Positions 19,067-27,175 of a stretch of 64,000 nucleotides of DNA are shown piece after piece. Made by a program: the position numbers and the translations under genes. Source of the DNA: DAOVXM01 sp963746255 (GTDB lineage: Bacteria > Chloroflexota > Anaerolineae > Anaerolineales > UBA4823); the NCBI GenBank assembly GCA_963746255.1, contig CAVVAJ010000007.1, positions 62,001-126,000 on the forward strand. Reading direction: 5' to 3'. Within the stretch, counting starts at the first letter, position 1; every line of letters starts with the position of its first letter. Under the pieces are notes generated by a model. The model was given only the letters and a program-made list of their open reading frames with translations, searched no databases and was not told where the DNA came from.

Positions 19067-19976
19067 ATGTCCCCAATAGAACATAACATGGACCAAACAC
19101 CACCAGTTATAGATTACGAAGGCTCTGATTACCAGCAATCATTCTGGGAAAAAGGGGGGCGTGACTATGAGAATCAAGTCGAAGCTGTTGCTTTAGAGCG
19201 CTTGCTGCCCCGGCGTGGGGAGTTGATGCTTGAACTTGGTGCTGGTGCCGGAAGAAATACACCACGATACAGTGGGTTTGAACGGGTTGTCTTGTTAGAT
19301 TATTCGCAAACCCAATTGCAGCAGGCTCAATCTCAGCCTCGGTAAAAGCAACCGATATACCTACGTTGCGGCAGATGTCTATCGATTGCCGTTTGTCGAC
19401 GGTTTATTCGATACTGCGACGATGATTCGCACACTGCACCACTTGGTTGATGCCCCAAGAGCGCTGAATCAGGTTCACAATGTTCTTCGCCCAGCTGGCT
19501 GCTTTATATTGGAATATGCTAATAAGCGTAATCTAAAGGCAGTTATTCGCTTTCTACTCCGAAAACAGAACTGGAATCCGTTTTCACTAGAACAGGTAGA
19601 GTTTGCAGAACTAAATTTTGATTTTCACCCGCGGACCGTAAAGTCATGGCTGCAGGAAGCCGGGTTTACTATTCAACGCCAATTAACAGTCTCACATTTC
19701 CGAATTGGTTTTATAAAGCGTACCATCCCCACAGGGGTGCTAGTAAAGCTCGACGCTCTTGCCCAGTTAACAGGCGACTGGTGGCAGTTTTCTCCTAGTG
19801 TTTTCGTCCGCAGCCAAGCGAGCGCGAGCAATCATGGGGCTGTTCATGGAGCATTCTTCAAGTGCCCAATCTGTGATAACTCATCCCTAGAGAAGCAAGA
19901 ACACGGTTTGATTTGCGTCGGATGTTCAACAGAATGGCCGATTCGTGATGGGATTTATGATTTTCGTCTGAACTAG
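19067..19976 (+). pseudogene. Class I SAM methyltransferase with Trm112-like tail, one frameshift
   Basis: Two frames join into one methyltransferase of about 300 residues. The first (19067-19345) carries ELGAGAGRN, the SAM-binding loop, and LLDYSQTQLQQA. The second continues as YVAADVYRLPFVDGLFDTATMIRTLHH and the normal core. One extra base near 19337 (CAGCCTCGG where CAGCTCGG would keep the frame) separates them and gives a TAA at 19343. The C-terminus has CPIC and CVGC pairs, a Trm112-like zinc element, ending in DGIYDFRL. This is either a recent pseudogene or a sequence error. Substrate unknown. It follows ugd after a terminator and is convergent with another methyltransferase. Confidence 0.75.
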
Positions 19977-20064
19977 CCGGACTGCTTAGCCGAATCGCTG
20001 TTCGTGGATTTTGTATGCGAGTGCACCGTTGGTAGTAGAAGTACGATGCGTTCCCCCCCAATCT

Positions 20065-20847
20065 TCATTTGTTTTTTTCGATTACCCAGAAATGAGAGAG
20101 CCCAAACACTTTTAATGGGGTTTTCTCCACGTACAAGAGAATCGCCCGCAGCGATTTTCCAACTTTCTCGTGCCTCGCAATGATATTGTCGTATGCTCCG
20201 AAAATGATTGTGCGGGAAATATACCTGATTGGTAATCCTCCAAACAAACGCTCAAGATCTCGCCCGGTGTAAGTACGTACATGTGGGGCAAGTTGATTAC
20301 GGAATCCTCTTGGCAAATAGTTTACCAAAGGGATATTTCCGAACCGGTAGCGACCTCGCCAGAATACCCCGTGGGTTTCGTATGGGTAGCCTCGGTTGGG
20401 GACAAATAAGGCAATCCGTCCACCAGGCCGTAAGACTCGCACCATCTCTCTAACGGCCATCTGATCATCCTGCACGTGTTCGACCACTTCATGGCTTAAT
20501 ATCAGATCAAAAGTTTGGTCGTCAAATGGCAGCCTTTCTCCAGCCGCATTGGTGATCTTATCCGCCCGGAGATGGGCTTCAATCGCACGTTCAAAGTCGT
20601 ACTCAAGACCGAGAACCGTGCCGCCATATCCCTCGAGATGTTCGGCGTACATCCCCACTCCACAACCATTTTCTAACACCATGCCGGAAATCCGTTCATT
20701 CGCAGCTTGTAGAATCATACTCAGCCGCCGGTCCTGTCCAGTCCTCCAGATATAGGACGGCTCGCCACAGCGAGCCGCTTTGGGATGCCTTTTGTTCTTA
20801 GGGGTTATTCCAGTATCCATTCTTATATCAAACCAAAACCGCGCCAT
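20065..20847 (-). CDS. Class I SAM-dependent methyltransferase
   Basis: 260 residues. The SAM site is LENGCGVGMYAEHL near residue 58, with the acidic end of strand two in GLEYDFERA, motif II as ERLPFDDQTFDLILSHEVVEH and VLRPGGRIALFVPNRG after it. This is a Methyltransf_11 type core with an extended C-terminus that may bind the substrate (RYRFGNIPLVNYLP). No partner makes the substrate clear; UbiX and MenG lie next on the same strand but the gap of about 60 bases and different family role argue against a quinone function. It overlaps no neighbour. Confidence 0.82.
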   Translation of the reverse strand: MARFWFDIRMDTGITPKNKRHPKAARCGEPSYIWRTGQDRRLSMILQAANERISGMVLENGCGVGMYAEHLEGYGGTVLGLEYDFERAIEAHLRADKITNAAGERLPFDDQTFDLILSHEVVEHVQDDQMAVREMVRVLRPGGRIALFVPNRGYPYETHGVFWRGRYRFGNIPLVNYLPRGFRNQLAPHVRTYTGRDLERLFGGLPIRYISRTIIFGAYDNIIARHEKVGKSLRAILLYVEKTPLKVFGLSHFWVIEKNK

Positions 20848-20906
20848 TTATGTATTGCCTGCTGTTGCCAGCGTCAGCGTGGATTTATCAGTGTGAATAC
20901 TATTTA

Positions 20907-21500
20907 TTATGGTGTTATTCTTCCTTCCCACTCTTGATACAGATCATTTTGGATGCCGATTCTAGCCAATACGCGTCCAACAATATTGTCGACAACTTCA
21001 TCAAGATTTTTGGGTTGGGCATAGAATGCCGGAACTGGTGGGAAGATAACCGCCCCGGAACGTGTAGCTTGATCCATTAACTGAATATGCCCTTGGTGTA
21101 ATGGCGCTTCCCGGATTACCAGGATAACTGGACGACCTTCCTTCAAGTTGACATCTGCAGCCCGAGTTAATAGGTCTTGATTGTAGCTGTTTGCGATAGA
21201 TGAAAGTGTCTTTATTGAACACGGGATGACAATCATGCCCCTTGTTAAGAAGGATCCGGATGCGATACATGCACCCAGATCATTGTAGCTATAGTGAGAG
21301 CTTGCTAACTTGAGCACTTTTTTTATCCCCCAACTAGTTTCGTATGCTATTGTAGTTTGCGCAGCCGGCGAGATGACCAGATGCGTCTCAATGGCTGTGT
21401 TTGCGAGTGCCTCTAATAAGCGGATACCCAAGATTGCACCAGAAGCACCGCTCAAACCAACGATAAGTCGGTCTGGTTGACACTTAGCTATGGGGATCAT
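20907..21500 (-). CDS. ubiX: Flavin prenyltransferase UbiX
   Basis: 197 residues from ATG 21500, whose first bases overlap the stop of the upstream MenG/UbiE gene (ATGA), so the two are translationally coupled. UbiX joins dimethylallyl phosphate to FMN to make the prenylated flavin used by UbiD-type decarboxylases. The signature GLSGASGAILGIRLLEAL is near the N-terminus, with IVIPCSIKTLSSIA and LVIREAPLHQGHIQLM following. No ubiD is in the window. Pairing with MenG suggests a role in quinone synthesis (futalosine or classical route), by context. Confidence 0.92.
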   Translation of the reverse strand: MIPIAKCQPDRLIVGLSGASGAILGIRLLEALANTAIETHLVISPAAQTTIAYETSWGIKKVLKLASSHYSYNDLGACIASGSFLTRGMIVIPCSIKTLSSIANSYNQDLLTRAADVNLKEGRPVILVIREAPLHQGHIQLMDQATRSGAVIFPPVPAFYAQPKNLDEVVDNIVGRVLARIGIQNDLYQEWEGRITP

Positions 21501-22198
21501 TTTATTCCCCAATGGATCGCGATAGTACCAAACATGAGTCTTCTGAAACCAACTCGCTTGAAACCTACGGCTAACATGCGCGCGGCTAATTGTTCAGCAT
21601 CCAAGTACTGTTCTGTAGAAACTGGCAGATAGGTATAGGCATCAGGTTCACCAGCAAAGATTTCTCCCACGGCAGGGATCACCATGTTTAAATGAACGTT
21701 TATCAGCGGGGTAAGTAAACTCTTCCTGGGTCGGGTTGTATCCAGGCAGCCAATTCTACCGCCCGGTTTTAATACTCGATACTGTTCACGTAAAGTTTGG
21801 TCGATATCACTCACATTGCGCAGCAGGAAACCGGAGACAACGGCATCAAATGACCGGGTCGGAAAAGGAAGTCTTAAGGCATCGCATGCTGACCAATTCG
21901 GATGCTCGCTGTGTTGTCGTACAAGACCGATTTTCATCATTTCTATGGTGAAGTCTGCCAAAACAACCTGACTTCCGGGGAACTGGCGAAGCGCCTCACG
22001 CCCCAAATCACCAGTTCCAGCACCTAGATCTAATAGGTGGCCAGATTTTGGGAGTGCTGTTCGACGGATGACTTCCCTCCGCCAGGCAATATCCTGTCCG
22101 GCCGTCATCAAGCGGTTCATCAGGTCATATCGGGGTGCTATACGCGCGAACATCTCTTGGACATATTTCGCTCGATCTCTACCTGAAAGGTTTGCCAT
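21497..22198 (-). CDS. menG: Demethylmenaquinone/ubiquinone C-methyltransferase (MenG/UbiE)
   Basis: 233 residues, normal for the family. Signatures are YDLMNRLMTAGQDIAWRR, the SAM loop DLGAGTGDLG, LRLPFPTRSFDAVVSGFLLRNVSD and the C-terminal LMFGTIAIHWG. UbiE/MenG methylates the quinone ring with SAM at the membrane. In an anaerobic or facultative Chloroflexi-like cell the product would be menaquinone, which is inference. It is directly followed by ubiX with a four-base overlap. The upstream neighbour is the Atg22-like transporter with about 40 bases between. Confidence 0.92.
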   Translation of the reverse strand: MANLSGRDRAKYVQEMFARIAPRYDLMNRLMTAGQDIAWRREVIRRTALPKSGHLLDLGAGTGDLGREALRQFPGSQVVLADFTIEMMKIGLVRQHSEHPNWSACDALRLPFPTRSFDAVVSGFLLRNVSDIDQTLREQYRVLKPGGRIGCLDTTRPRKSLLTPLINVHLNMVIPAVGEIFAGEPDAYTYLPVSTEQYLDAEQLAARMLAVGFKRVGFRRLMFGTIAIHWGIK

Positions 22199-22240
22199 GG
22201 TTGTGTACCCTAATTTCTCTCAAGTGTAACATTCACTGGA

Positions 22241-24226
22241 CTATAGGGCTTCGACCCCTAGCAGTATCTTATCTTCCTCACGTGCAACACGGCGCCCTTC
22301 TTTAACATTTACGCGCAGGAGTAGTAATCCCCCAATGATGAAAAATGCGATGATGCTTAATACTGCTGGACGGCTGTTGCCGAATGTTGTTGCCGCATAG
22401 GCGAAAATCAGTGGGCCAACAATCGCTGAAAACTTTTCCATCACGCCAAATAGCCCAAAGAATTCTCCACTTTTTGCTGCTGGAGCCATGCTTGAGAACA
22501 GACTGCGGCTCAAAGCCTGGCTGCCTCCCTGGACTACCGCTACCATCCAGGCTAAAAACCAGAACTCAACCACAGAATTTAGGAAATAGCCCCATACCGC
22601 GATGACAGCATAGGTCAACAATGCGATTAAAATACTGGTCTTCGTGTCGACCTTAGCTATCAAGCCGGAGAATAAAGGTCGTCCCAGAAGGAGTGCCAGC
22701 AATAAACCAAACAGCTCAACTAGGATAATCAGCCCTAAGATATATAGCAGGTTCGAGCTTCTCGAAGGGGGTGACACGTAAACAGCTGCGACGCTCATCA
22801 GGTTTCCTATACTTTCAGGATTAGCCTCATCAGTATTCACAAGGTTGAGAGTGTGTTCTCCAGGTGTTTGTACTTCGATAGTCTGCTCGACCCCATGCCG
22901 AAAGGTGAGGTTATATGCATCAATTTTGAGCGGCTCACTGTCATCTATCTTCAGCACCCAAACACCGTGATCCGGACCGATGCTGTGCACTACCGTTGCT
23001 TTTTGGCCATTGTAGATAAATTCGATGTTGTCCCCTGTATCGGCGGTTTGCCGGTAAATGGCATCATCTTCTGTGCCAAGTTCATCAGCCGGAATGATTT
23101 GTTCTACCCACGCTCCGTTATAGACAAAGCGATCATCATTAACCTCATGCATTCCCTCCCCTGCTGCGTTAGTGGTTTGGGCGAAAGGTTCAGGGACGGC
23201 ACCAACAATATCGGCGGGGAGCAACCGCGCAGCTGAGACGCCTGCTAATGGGAGCGCAACGATGTTGAAAAGAATAAATGCTAGGAAGAAGGGGCGGTGC
23301 TTTTGATTAGGGCTCGGCAACCTACCGAATATCAAGCTGTAAGGGATGCCAACAAATTGGACGAGCAGCAAGGCTAGGATTAATTCCACAGATCCAAATC
23401 CGAGTTCTGCGCCGTAAATTGCCGCAACCCCTATGATTGTACCGATGCCATCGGCATATATCAGAAAGGCGATCAAGTACTTAAATAATTCGCGATACTG
23501 CCGTACATCCTTGAGTGTCGCCCAGATACGCCTGGCACTCACACCAACTACATTTTCCCCGAGCTGCAACTCGGCTGTCGCAGCCGGGGGTTCGGGGATA
23601 TGTCGAAATAGGGGAATCGCGAATATCCCCCACCATATTGCTACGCTTAAAAATGACAACCGCGGTCCCCAGGTACCAGGTAAATACTGGATCATCACGA
23701 TATTGATAGCCAACAAGATACCGCCGCCGAGATATCCCATTGCATACCCTCGGGAAGATACACTGTCCAGATCTTGTTTTTTGGCGATATGGGGAAGCAA
23801 CGCATCATAAAACACATTTGCAGCTGTAAAACCGATCCGACCGACAATAAATAGTATGGAGGCAAGCAGCCAATCACCTGTATTAACGAATACTAAAAAC
23901 CCGGTCGCAACGACTCCCATCCCAAAGAAAACTGCTAAAAACCGCTTTTTGCCGCGCATTACATCCGAGATGGTCCCCAGGAGAGGAGACATCAACGCCA
24001 CGATAAAAAGCGATACACTAAGCCCCGTGCTCCAATAGGCTGTCGCAGTTGAAGCACTGGGTAAAGTCGCTCCGGCAACCTGGCTGTAATAAACTGGTAG
24101 CACAACTGCAAGTATTGTGGTCGCAAAAGCTGAGTTTGCCCAATCATACATAGTCCAAGCCCGAATACGGCGGTTATATTCTTTCTCAGTGACGTTTTCG
24201 TAGGAACTATAGGTTGTAGTCGCCAT
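22241..24226 (-). CDS. Atg22/UMF1-like MFS transporter with a large central insert
   Basis: 661 residues; the usual length of this family is about 420-480. The family signature AWTMYDWANSAFAT is at residues 23-36, and twelve helices can be counted. Between helices 8 and 9 (about residues 350-480) there is a soluble insert, rich in beta-type sequence, Asp and Val, that reads like an extracellular beta-sandwich (WVEQIIPADE, EFIYNGQKATVVHSIG, KIDAYNLTFRHGVEQ). This family exports amino acids or small solutes in some eukaryotes; bacterial substrates are unknown. The insert is the odd feature and may bind a ligand on the outer face. The gene appears to be a single-gene unit. Confidence 0.82.
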   Translation of the reverse strand: MATTTYSSYENVTEKEYNRRIRAWTMYDWANSAFATTILAVVLPVYYSQVAGATLPSASTATAYWSTGLSVSLFIVALMSPLLGTISDVMRGKKRFLAVFFGMGVVATGFLVFVNTGDWLLASILFIVGRIGFTAANVFYDALLPHIAKKQDLDSVSSRGYAMGYLGGGILLAINIVMIQYLPGTWGPRLSFLSVAIWWGIFAIPLFRHIPEPPAATAELQLGENVVGVSARRIWATLKDVRQYRELFKYLIAFLIYADGIGTIIGVAAIYGAELGFGSVELILALLLVQFVGIPYSLIFGRLPSPNQKHRPFFLAFILFNIVALPLAGVSAARLLPADIVGAVPEPFAQTTNAAGEGMHEVNDDRFVYNGAWVEQIIPADELGTEDDAIYRQTADTGDNIEFIYNGQKATVVHSIGPDHGVWVLKIDDSEPLKIDAYNLTFRHGVEQTIEVQTPGEHTLNLVNTDEANPESIGNLMSVAAVYVSPPSRSSNLLYILGLIILVELFGLLLALLLGRPLFSGLIAKVDTKTSILIALLTYAVIAVWGYFLNSVVEFWFLAWMVAVVQGGSQALSRSLFSSMAPAAKSGEFFGLFGVMEKFSAIVGPLIFAYAATTFGNSRPAVLSIIAFFIIGGLLLLRVNVKEGRRVAREEDKILLGVEAL

Positions 24227-24666
24227 GATTTACTCCTGGTGTTTCCCTAGCATAAACGATAGGGATAGATTATTTCTGGAAGAATCCTTACCCCACTACC
24301 CCTGTGCATTATCCCATATGGCATACACCTACGCATCCAATTCTGTCAAGCGTACAGTTGAGTTTAATATAGTCTAAGCAGATAATCAATATGGAAATTA
24401 TTTTGGAAGATAAATCTAACAACCCCCATTCACAAAAATGTATGAGCACATGGATTTCCGCGTAAACTCTGATTAATGTTATATAATAATTACAACCCTG
24501 CCATGGATTATTAATTATTTTTTGCAGGGTGGAGACTATTAATCTATTGCGCTCAGTAGTCATTATTTATTTAGTCATGATTATCGCTTGGTAATTTCTT
24601 ATCAAAATTGTGACTATCGATCGGAATTGCCTTTCCGATCCCAAGGTAATGAACATTGGCACTTAG
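24227..24666. other. Intergenic stretch, no gene seen
   Basis: About 440 AT-rich bases between the divergent transporter and PIN-TRAM genes. It should contain both promoters. The only element I could define is the attenuator-like hairpin at its right end. A five-codon ATG...TAG frame at about 24650 precedes that hairpin but is too short to claim as coding. Confidence 0.5.
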
Positions 24667-24695
24667 TGAGCGCAATTGTCTTGCGTTCATTTTTT
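24667..24695 (+). terminator. Terminator-like hairpin just ahead of the PIN-TRAM gene
   Basis: Stem TGAGCGCAA and TTGCGTTCA (nine pairs, one G-U), five-base loop, followed by six T. It ends five bases before the GGAG ribosome site of the next gene, so it either ends a short upstream transcript or works as an attenuator of the PIN-TRAM gene. Confidence 0.65.
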
Positions 24696-24711
24696 ATTTG
24701 GAGTTATTCTC

Positions 24712-25773
24712 ATGAGCACGGAATTTTTATTTCGCTTAATTGGCATGGCAGTTTTATTTGTTATAGGGGTTTTCTATGGCGCATTTTTGGGTGATGCCCT
24801 TGGCGCTTCTCGGGAGATCTATGCCGTTGTTGTAGGTTTGCTGGGCGCTTTGTTCGGTTTGATATTGACACCGTTTGTTACAAACCGGCCGGTTCAAGCT
24901 ATCCGGAAACAGTTGGGACGTGTATCTGCACAGACTCTTCTGGCTGGGCTTATAGGTCTCTTAGCGGGGTTAGTCGTTGCCGCACTGCTAGCATTCCCTC
25001 TTTCCTTATTACCTGAGCCATTTCGGAATATCATGCCCTTCATCGCAGTATTGTTCTTTGGATATCTTGGGGTTGCCGTATTCGTCATGCGCCAGAACGA
25101 TATTTTCTCAATTTTGCGATTTACCCGCCCAACTCGAGCTGGGTTTGGAGACGAAGCGAGTATGCTCAGCTTTGACGGCAGCCGGACGATCTTATTAGAT
25201 ACCAGTGTCATCATTGATGGCCGTATTGCTGATATCGCCAAGACGGGATTTCTGGTGGGGACACTGGTAATTCCCAGATTCGTGCTGAATGAACTGCAGT
25301 ATATTGCTGACTCGGCGGAGAGTATGCGCCGCCAACGTGGTCGTCGTGGTATGGAGGTCTTGTCACAGCTTCAAAAAGACACCACTGTTCCAGTTCGGAT
25401 CAGTGATATCGATGTTGACGGCGTACGAGAGGTTGATGACAAATTGGTCATTCTGGCGCGGCAGTTGCGATGCCCCCTCCTCACGAATGATTACAACCTC
25501 AATCGGGTTGCGGAATTACAGGGGGTGCCTATCCTGAATGTAAATGAGTTAGCAAATGCAGTCAAATCAGTCCTGCTACCGGGTGAACAGCTTGAGGTGA
25601 ATATCATCCAGGAAGGCAAGGAGAGCGGCCAGGGTGTTGGCTACTTGGATGACGGCACAATGGTAGTTGTTGAGGATGGACGCAACCATTTGAATACCCA
25701 ATCGATGGTGACAGTCACCAAAATCCTGCAAACTGCGGCCGGCAGGATGATTTTTGCACGAATAGAGGAATAA
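24712..25773 (+). CDS. PIN and TRAM domain membrane protein (YacL family)
   Basis: 353 residues from ATG 24712 (GGAG at 24700). Four membrane helices occupy the first 130 residues. A PIN nuclease domain follows, beginning LLDTSVIIDGR with its first catalytic Asp near residue 163 and later DDKLVILAR and LTNDYNLNRVAE, giving the acidic cluster. The last 70 residues form a TRAM RNA-binding domain (GQGVGYLDDGTMVVVEDGR). The architecture equals Bacillus YacL, a presumed membrane ribonuclease. The neighbour rlmB and the following translation cluster agree with an RNA role. It may be controlled by the hairpin directly upstream. Confidence 0.92.
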   Translation: MSTEFLFRLIGMAVLFVIGVFYGAFLGDALGASREIYAVVVGLLGALFGLILTPFVTNRPVQAIRKQLGRVSAQTLLAGLIGLLAGLVVAALLAFPLSLLPEPFRNIMPFIAVLFFGYLGVAVFVMRQNDIFSILRFTRPTRAGFGDEASMLSFDGSRTILLDTSVIIDGRIADIAKTGFLVGTLVIPRFVLNELQYIADSAESMRRQRGRRGMEVLSQLQKDTTVPVRISDIDVDGVREVDDKLVILARQLRCPLLTNDYNLNRVAELQGVPILNVNELANAVKSVLLPGEQLEVNIIQEGKESGQGVGYLDDGTMVVVEDGRNHLNTQSMVTVTKILQTAAGRMIFARIEE

Positions 25774-25826
25774 TTTCATATCAATAAGCGATCACTGGCG
25801 ATCGATTTATATCAGGCGTCAATATT

Positions 25827-26603
25827 ATGCGAGAATGGCTAACAGGCCGCAACCCAGTCTATGAGGCGCTGGTAGCAAAGCGAAGGGATGCGTACCGCGT
25901 CCTAATTGCAGAGGGGGTTATAGAAAAAGGACGTATCAGCGAAATATTGCAGCTTTGCAAAGAAAAACAGGTATTAGTTGAGCATGTTGCGAGCTCACGC
26001 ATAGATTCGCTTGCGGTCAAACACCAGGGTGTTGCTTTAGAAGTCAGTGGGTATCCGTACAGCGATATTGTTTCGATTCTGGAACTCGCTGCGCGACGTG
26101 CAGAACCACCTCTGATTTTGCTGCTGGATTCGCTGAATGACCCTCACAACTTAGGATCATTGCTGCGGACCGCTGAAGTTGTTGGTGCCCACGGAGTTAT
26201 CCAACCTCTTCGGCACACCGCCACGGTCACACCAGCAGTCGTGAGCGTCTCTTCAGGGGCCTCTGAACATATGTTGTTGGCACGTGCGAATCTTGTACAA
26301 GCGATTGAGACACTCAAATCTGAAGATATCTGGGTTTTTGGGTTAGATATGGCACCAGAAGCCAAGCTGCCCAATCAGGTTGATTTATCCGGTCCCTTAG
26401 CGCTGGTAGTTGGTAGTGAAGGCAGTGGAATGCGTGCGTTAGTTCGTTCTTCTTGCGACGTGCTGTTGCGCCTGCCCATGCGTGGGCGTATAGATTCTCT
26501 GAATGCTGCGATTGCAGGTTCTGTTGCAATGTATCTGGTGTGGCAAACTCGGCAGTTTGCTGGTGCAGAGGGAAGTACCATTGACGACACTAGTGAATCC
26601 TGA
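25827..26603 (+). CDS. rlmB: 23S rRNA 2'-O-methyltransferase, TrmH/RlmB family
   Basis: 258 residues. The N-terminal substrate-binding domain starts EWLTGRNPVYEAL; the SPOUT trefoil knot domain shows LLDSLNDPHNLGSLLRTAE, then VVGSEGSGM and LPMRGRIDSLNAAIAGSVAMY. It methylates a ribose in rRNA (or tRNA) with SAM. Placement between a YacL-type gene and a tRNA/tuf/secE/nusG cluster is seen in many Gram-positive genomes. The exact target nucleotide (G2251 for E. coli RlmB) is assumed from family similarity. The gap to the PIN-TRAM gene is 53 bases. Confidence 0.9.
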   Translation: MREWLTGRNPVYEALVAKRRDAYRVLIAEGVIEKGRISEILQLCKEKQVLVEHVASSRIDSLAVKHQGVALEVSGYPYSDIVSILELAARRAEPPLILLLDSLNDPHNLGSLLRTAEVVGAHGVIQPLRHTATVTPAVVSVSSGASEHMLLARANLVQAIETLKSEDIWVFGLDMAPEAKLPNQVDLSGPLALVVGSEGSGMRALVRSSCDVLLRLPMRGRIDSLNAAIAGSVAMYLVWQTRQFAGAEGSTIDDTSES

Positions 26604-26682
26604 TAAACTCCCGCCCCGTTGTAAACCGCACTTTTAAAGCTGGAGTACGTTTTTTTTTACCATGCACTCATATTGTATTCCC

Positions 26683-26711
26683 TTGTCGCACATGTCAGGC
26701 TCTGGTATAAT
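26683..26711 (+). promoter_or_regulatory. Sigma-70 type promoter of the tRNA-tuf operon
   Basis: TTGTCG at 26683 and a perfect TATAAT at 26706, spaced 17 bases. The following discriminator is GC-rich (CCCTCTCGCCC), as in stringently controlled stable-RNA promoters. The first tRNA starts 33 bases downstream. Confidence 0.75.
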
Positions 26712-26744
26712 CCCTCTCGCCCTTTTATAGGGAGGCTTACAGGC

Positions 26745-26817
26745 GCCGACGTAGCTCAAACGGCAGAGCAACCGCCTTGTAAGTGGTAGGTTATGGGTTC
26801 GATTCCCATCGTCGGCT
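26745..26817 (+). tRNA. tRNA-Thr (UGU)
   Basis: 73 bases fold as a cloverleaf: acceptor GCCGACG with CGTCGGC, D stem GCTC/GAGC, anticodon stem ACCGC/GTGGT around loop CTTGTAA (anticodon TGT), T stem ATGGG/CCCAT with TTCGATT. CCA is not encoded. Confidence 0.96.
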
Positions 26818-26818
26818 T

Positions 26819-26876
26819 CCGTTGATGGTTGGCGAACAGAGCTGGAAAGCCAGCTCTGTTCGCCAACCGGCAACGG
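26819..26876 (+). repeat. Perfect 19-bp hairpin between tRNA-Thr and tRNA-Tyr
   Basis: Arm GGTTGGCGAACAGAGCTGG at 26827-26845 pairs fully with 26850-26868 across a four-base loop (AAAG). A further six pairs (CCGTTG with CAACGG) extend it beyond a 2x2 internal loop. No T-run follows, so it is not a standard terminator. It may guide RNase processing of the tRNA precursor or be a small palindromic repeat. Confidence 0.85.
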
Positions 26877-26904
26877 TAATGTGTGGGAACAATGTCATAT
26901 TTCT

Positions 26905-26987
26905 GGGCGGTTACCCAAGTGGCCAAAGGGGGCTGACTGTAAATCAGCTGGCGGACGCCTTCGGAGGTTCGAATCCTTCACCGCCCA
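26905..26987 (+). tRNA. tRNA-Tyr (GUA)
   Basis: 83 bases with a long variable arm (class II). Acceptor GGGCGGT with ACCGCCC, anticodon stem GCTGA/TCAGC around CTGTAAA (anticodon GTA), T stem GGAGG/CCTTC with TTCGAAT. CCA is not encoded. Confidence 0.96.
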
Positions 26988-27050
26988 CTCGTTGACCCAT
27001 TTGACGGGTACGGTTCCCACGCCTGTCAGCGCGTAGTGTTGTATCACAGC

Positions 27051-27123
27051 GCCCTCATAGCTCAGACGGTAGAGCACGTTCTTGGTAAGAACGGGGTCAT
27101 GGGTTCAAATCCCATTGAGGGCT
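27051..27123 (+). tRNA. tRNA-Thr (GGU)
   Basis: 73 bases: acceptor GCCCTCA with TGAGGGC, D stem GCTC/GAGC, anticodon stem CGTTC/GAACG around TTGGTAA (anticodon GGT), T stem ATGGG/CCCAT with TTCAAAT. It lies 52 bases before the tuf start, as in the E. coli thr-tyr-gly-thr-tufB unit. Confidence 0.96.
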
Positions 27124-27175
27124 CTCGTTGCCTAATACGATATTAGATTTTATTGAAAACAGGAGAAGGAATTGC

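Noticed and set aside
26819..26876. Intrinsic terminator between tRNA-Thr and tRNA-Tyr
   Set aside because: The stem is strong, but no T-run follows and the next tRNA would be cut off from the promoter.
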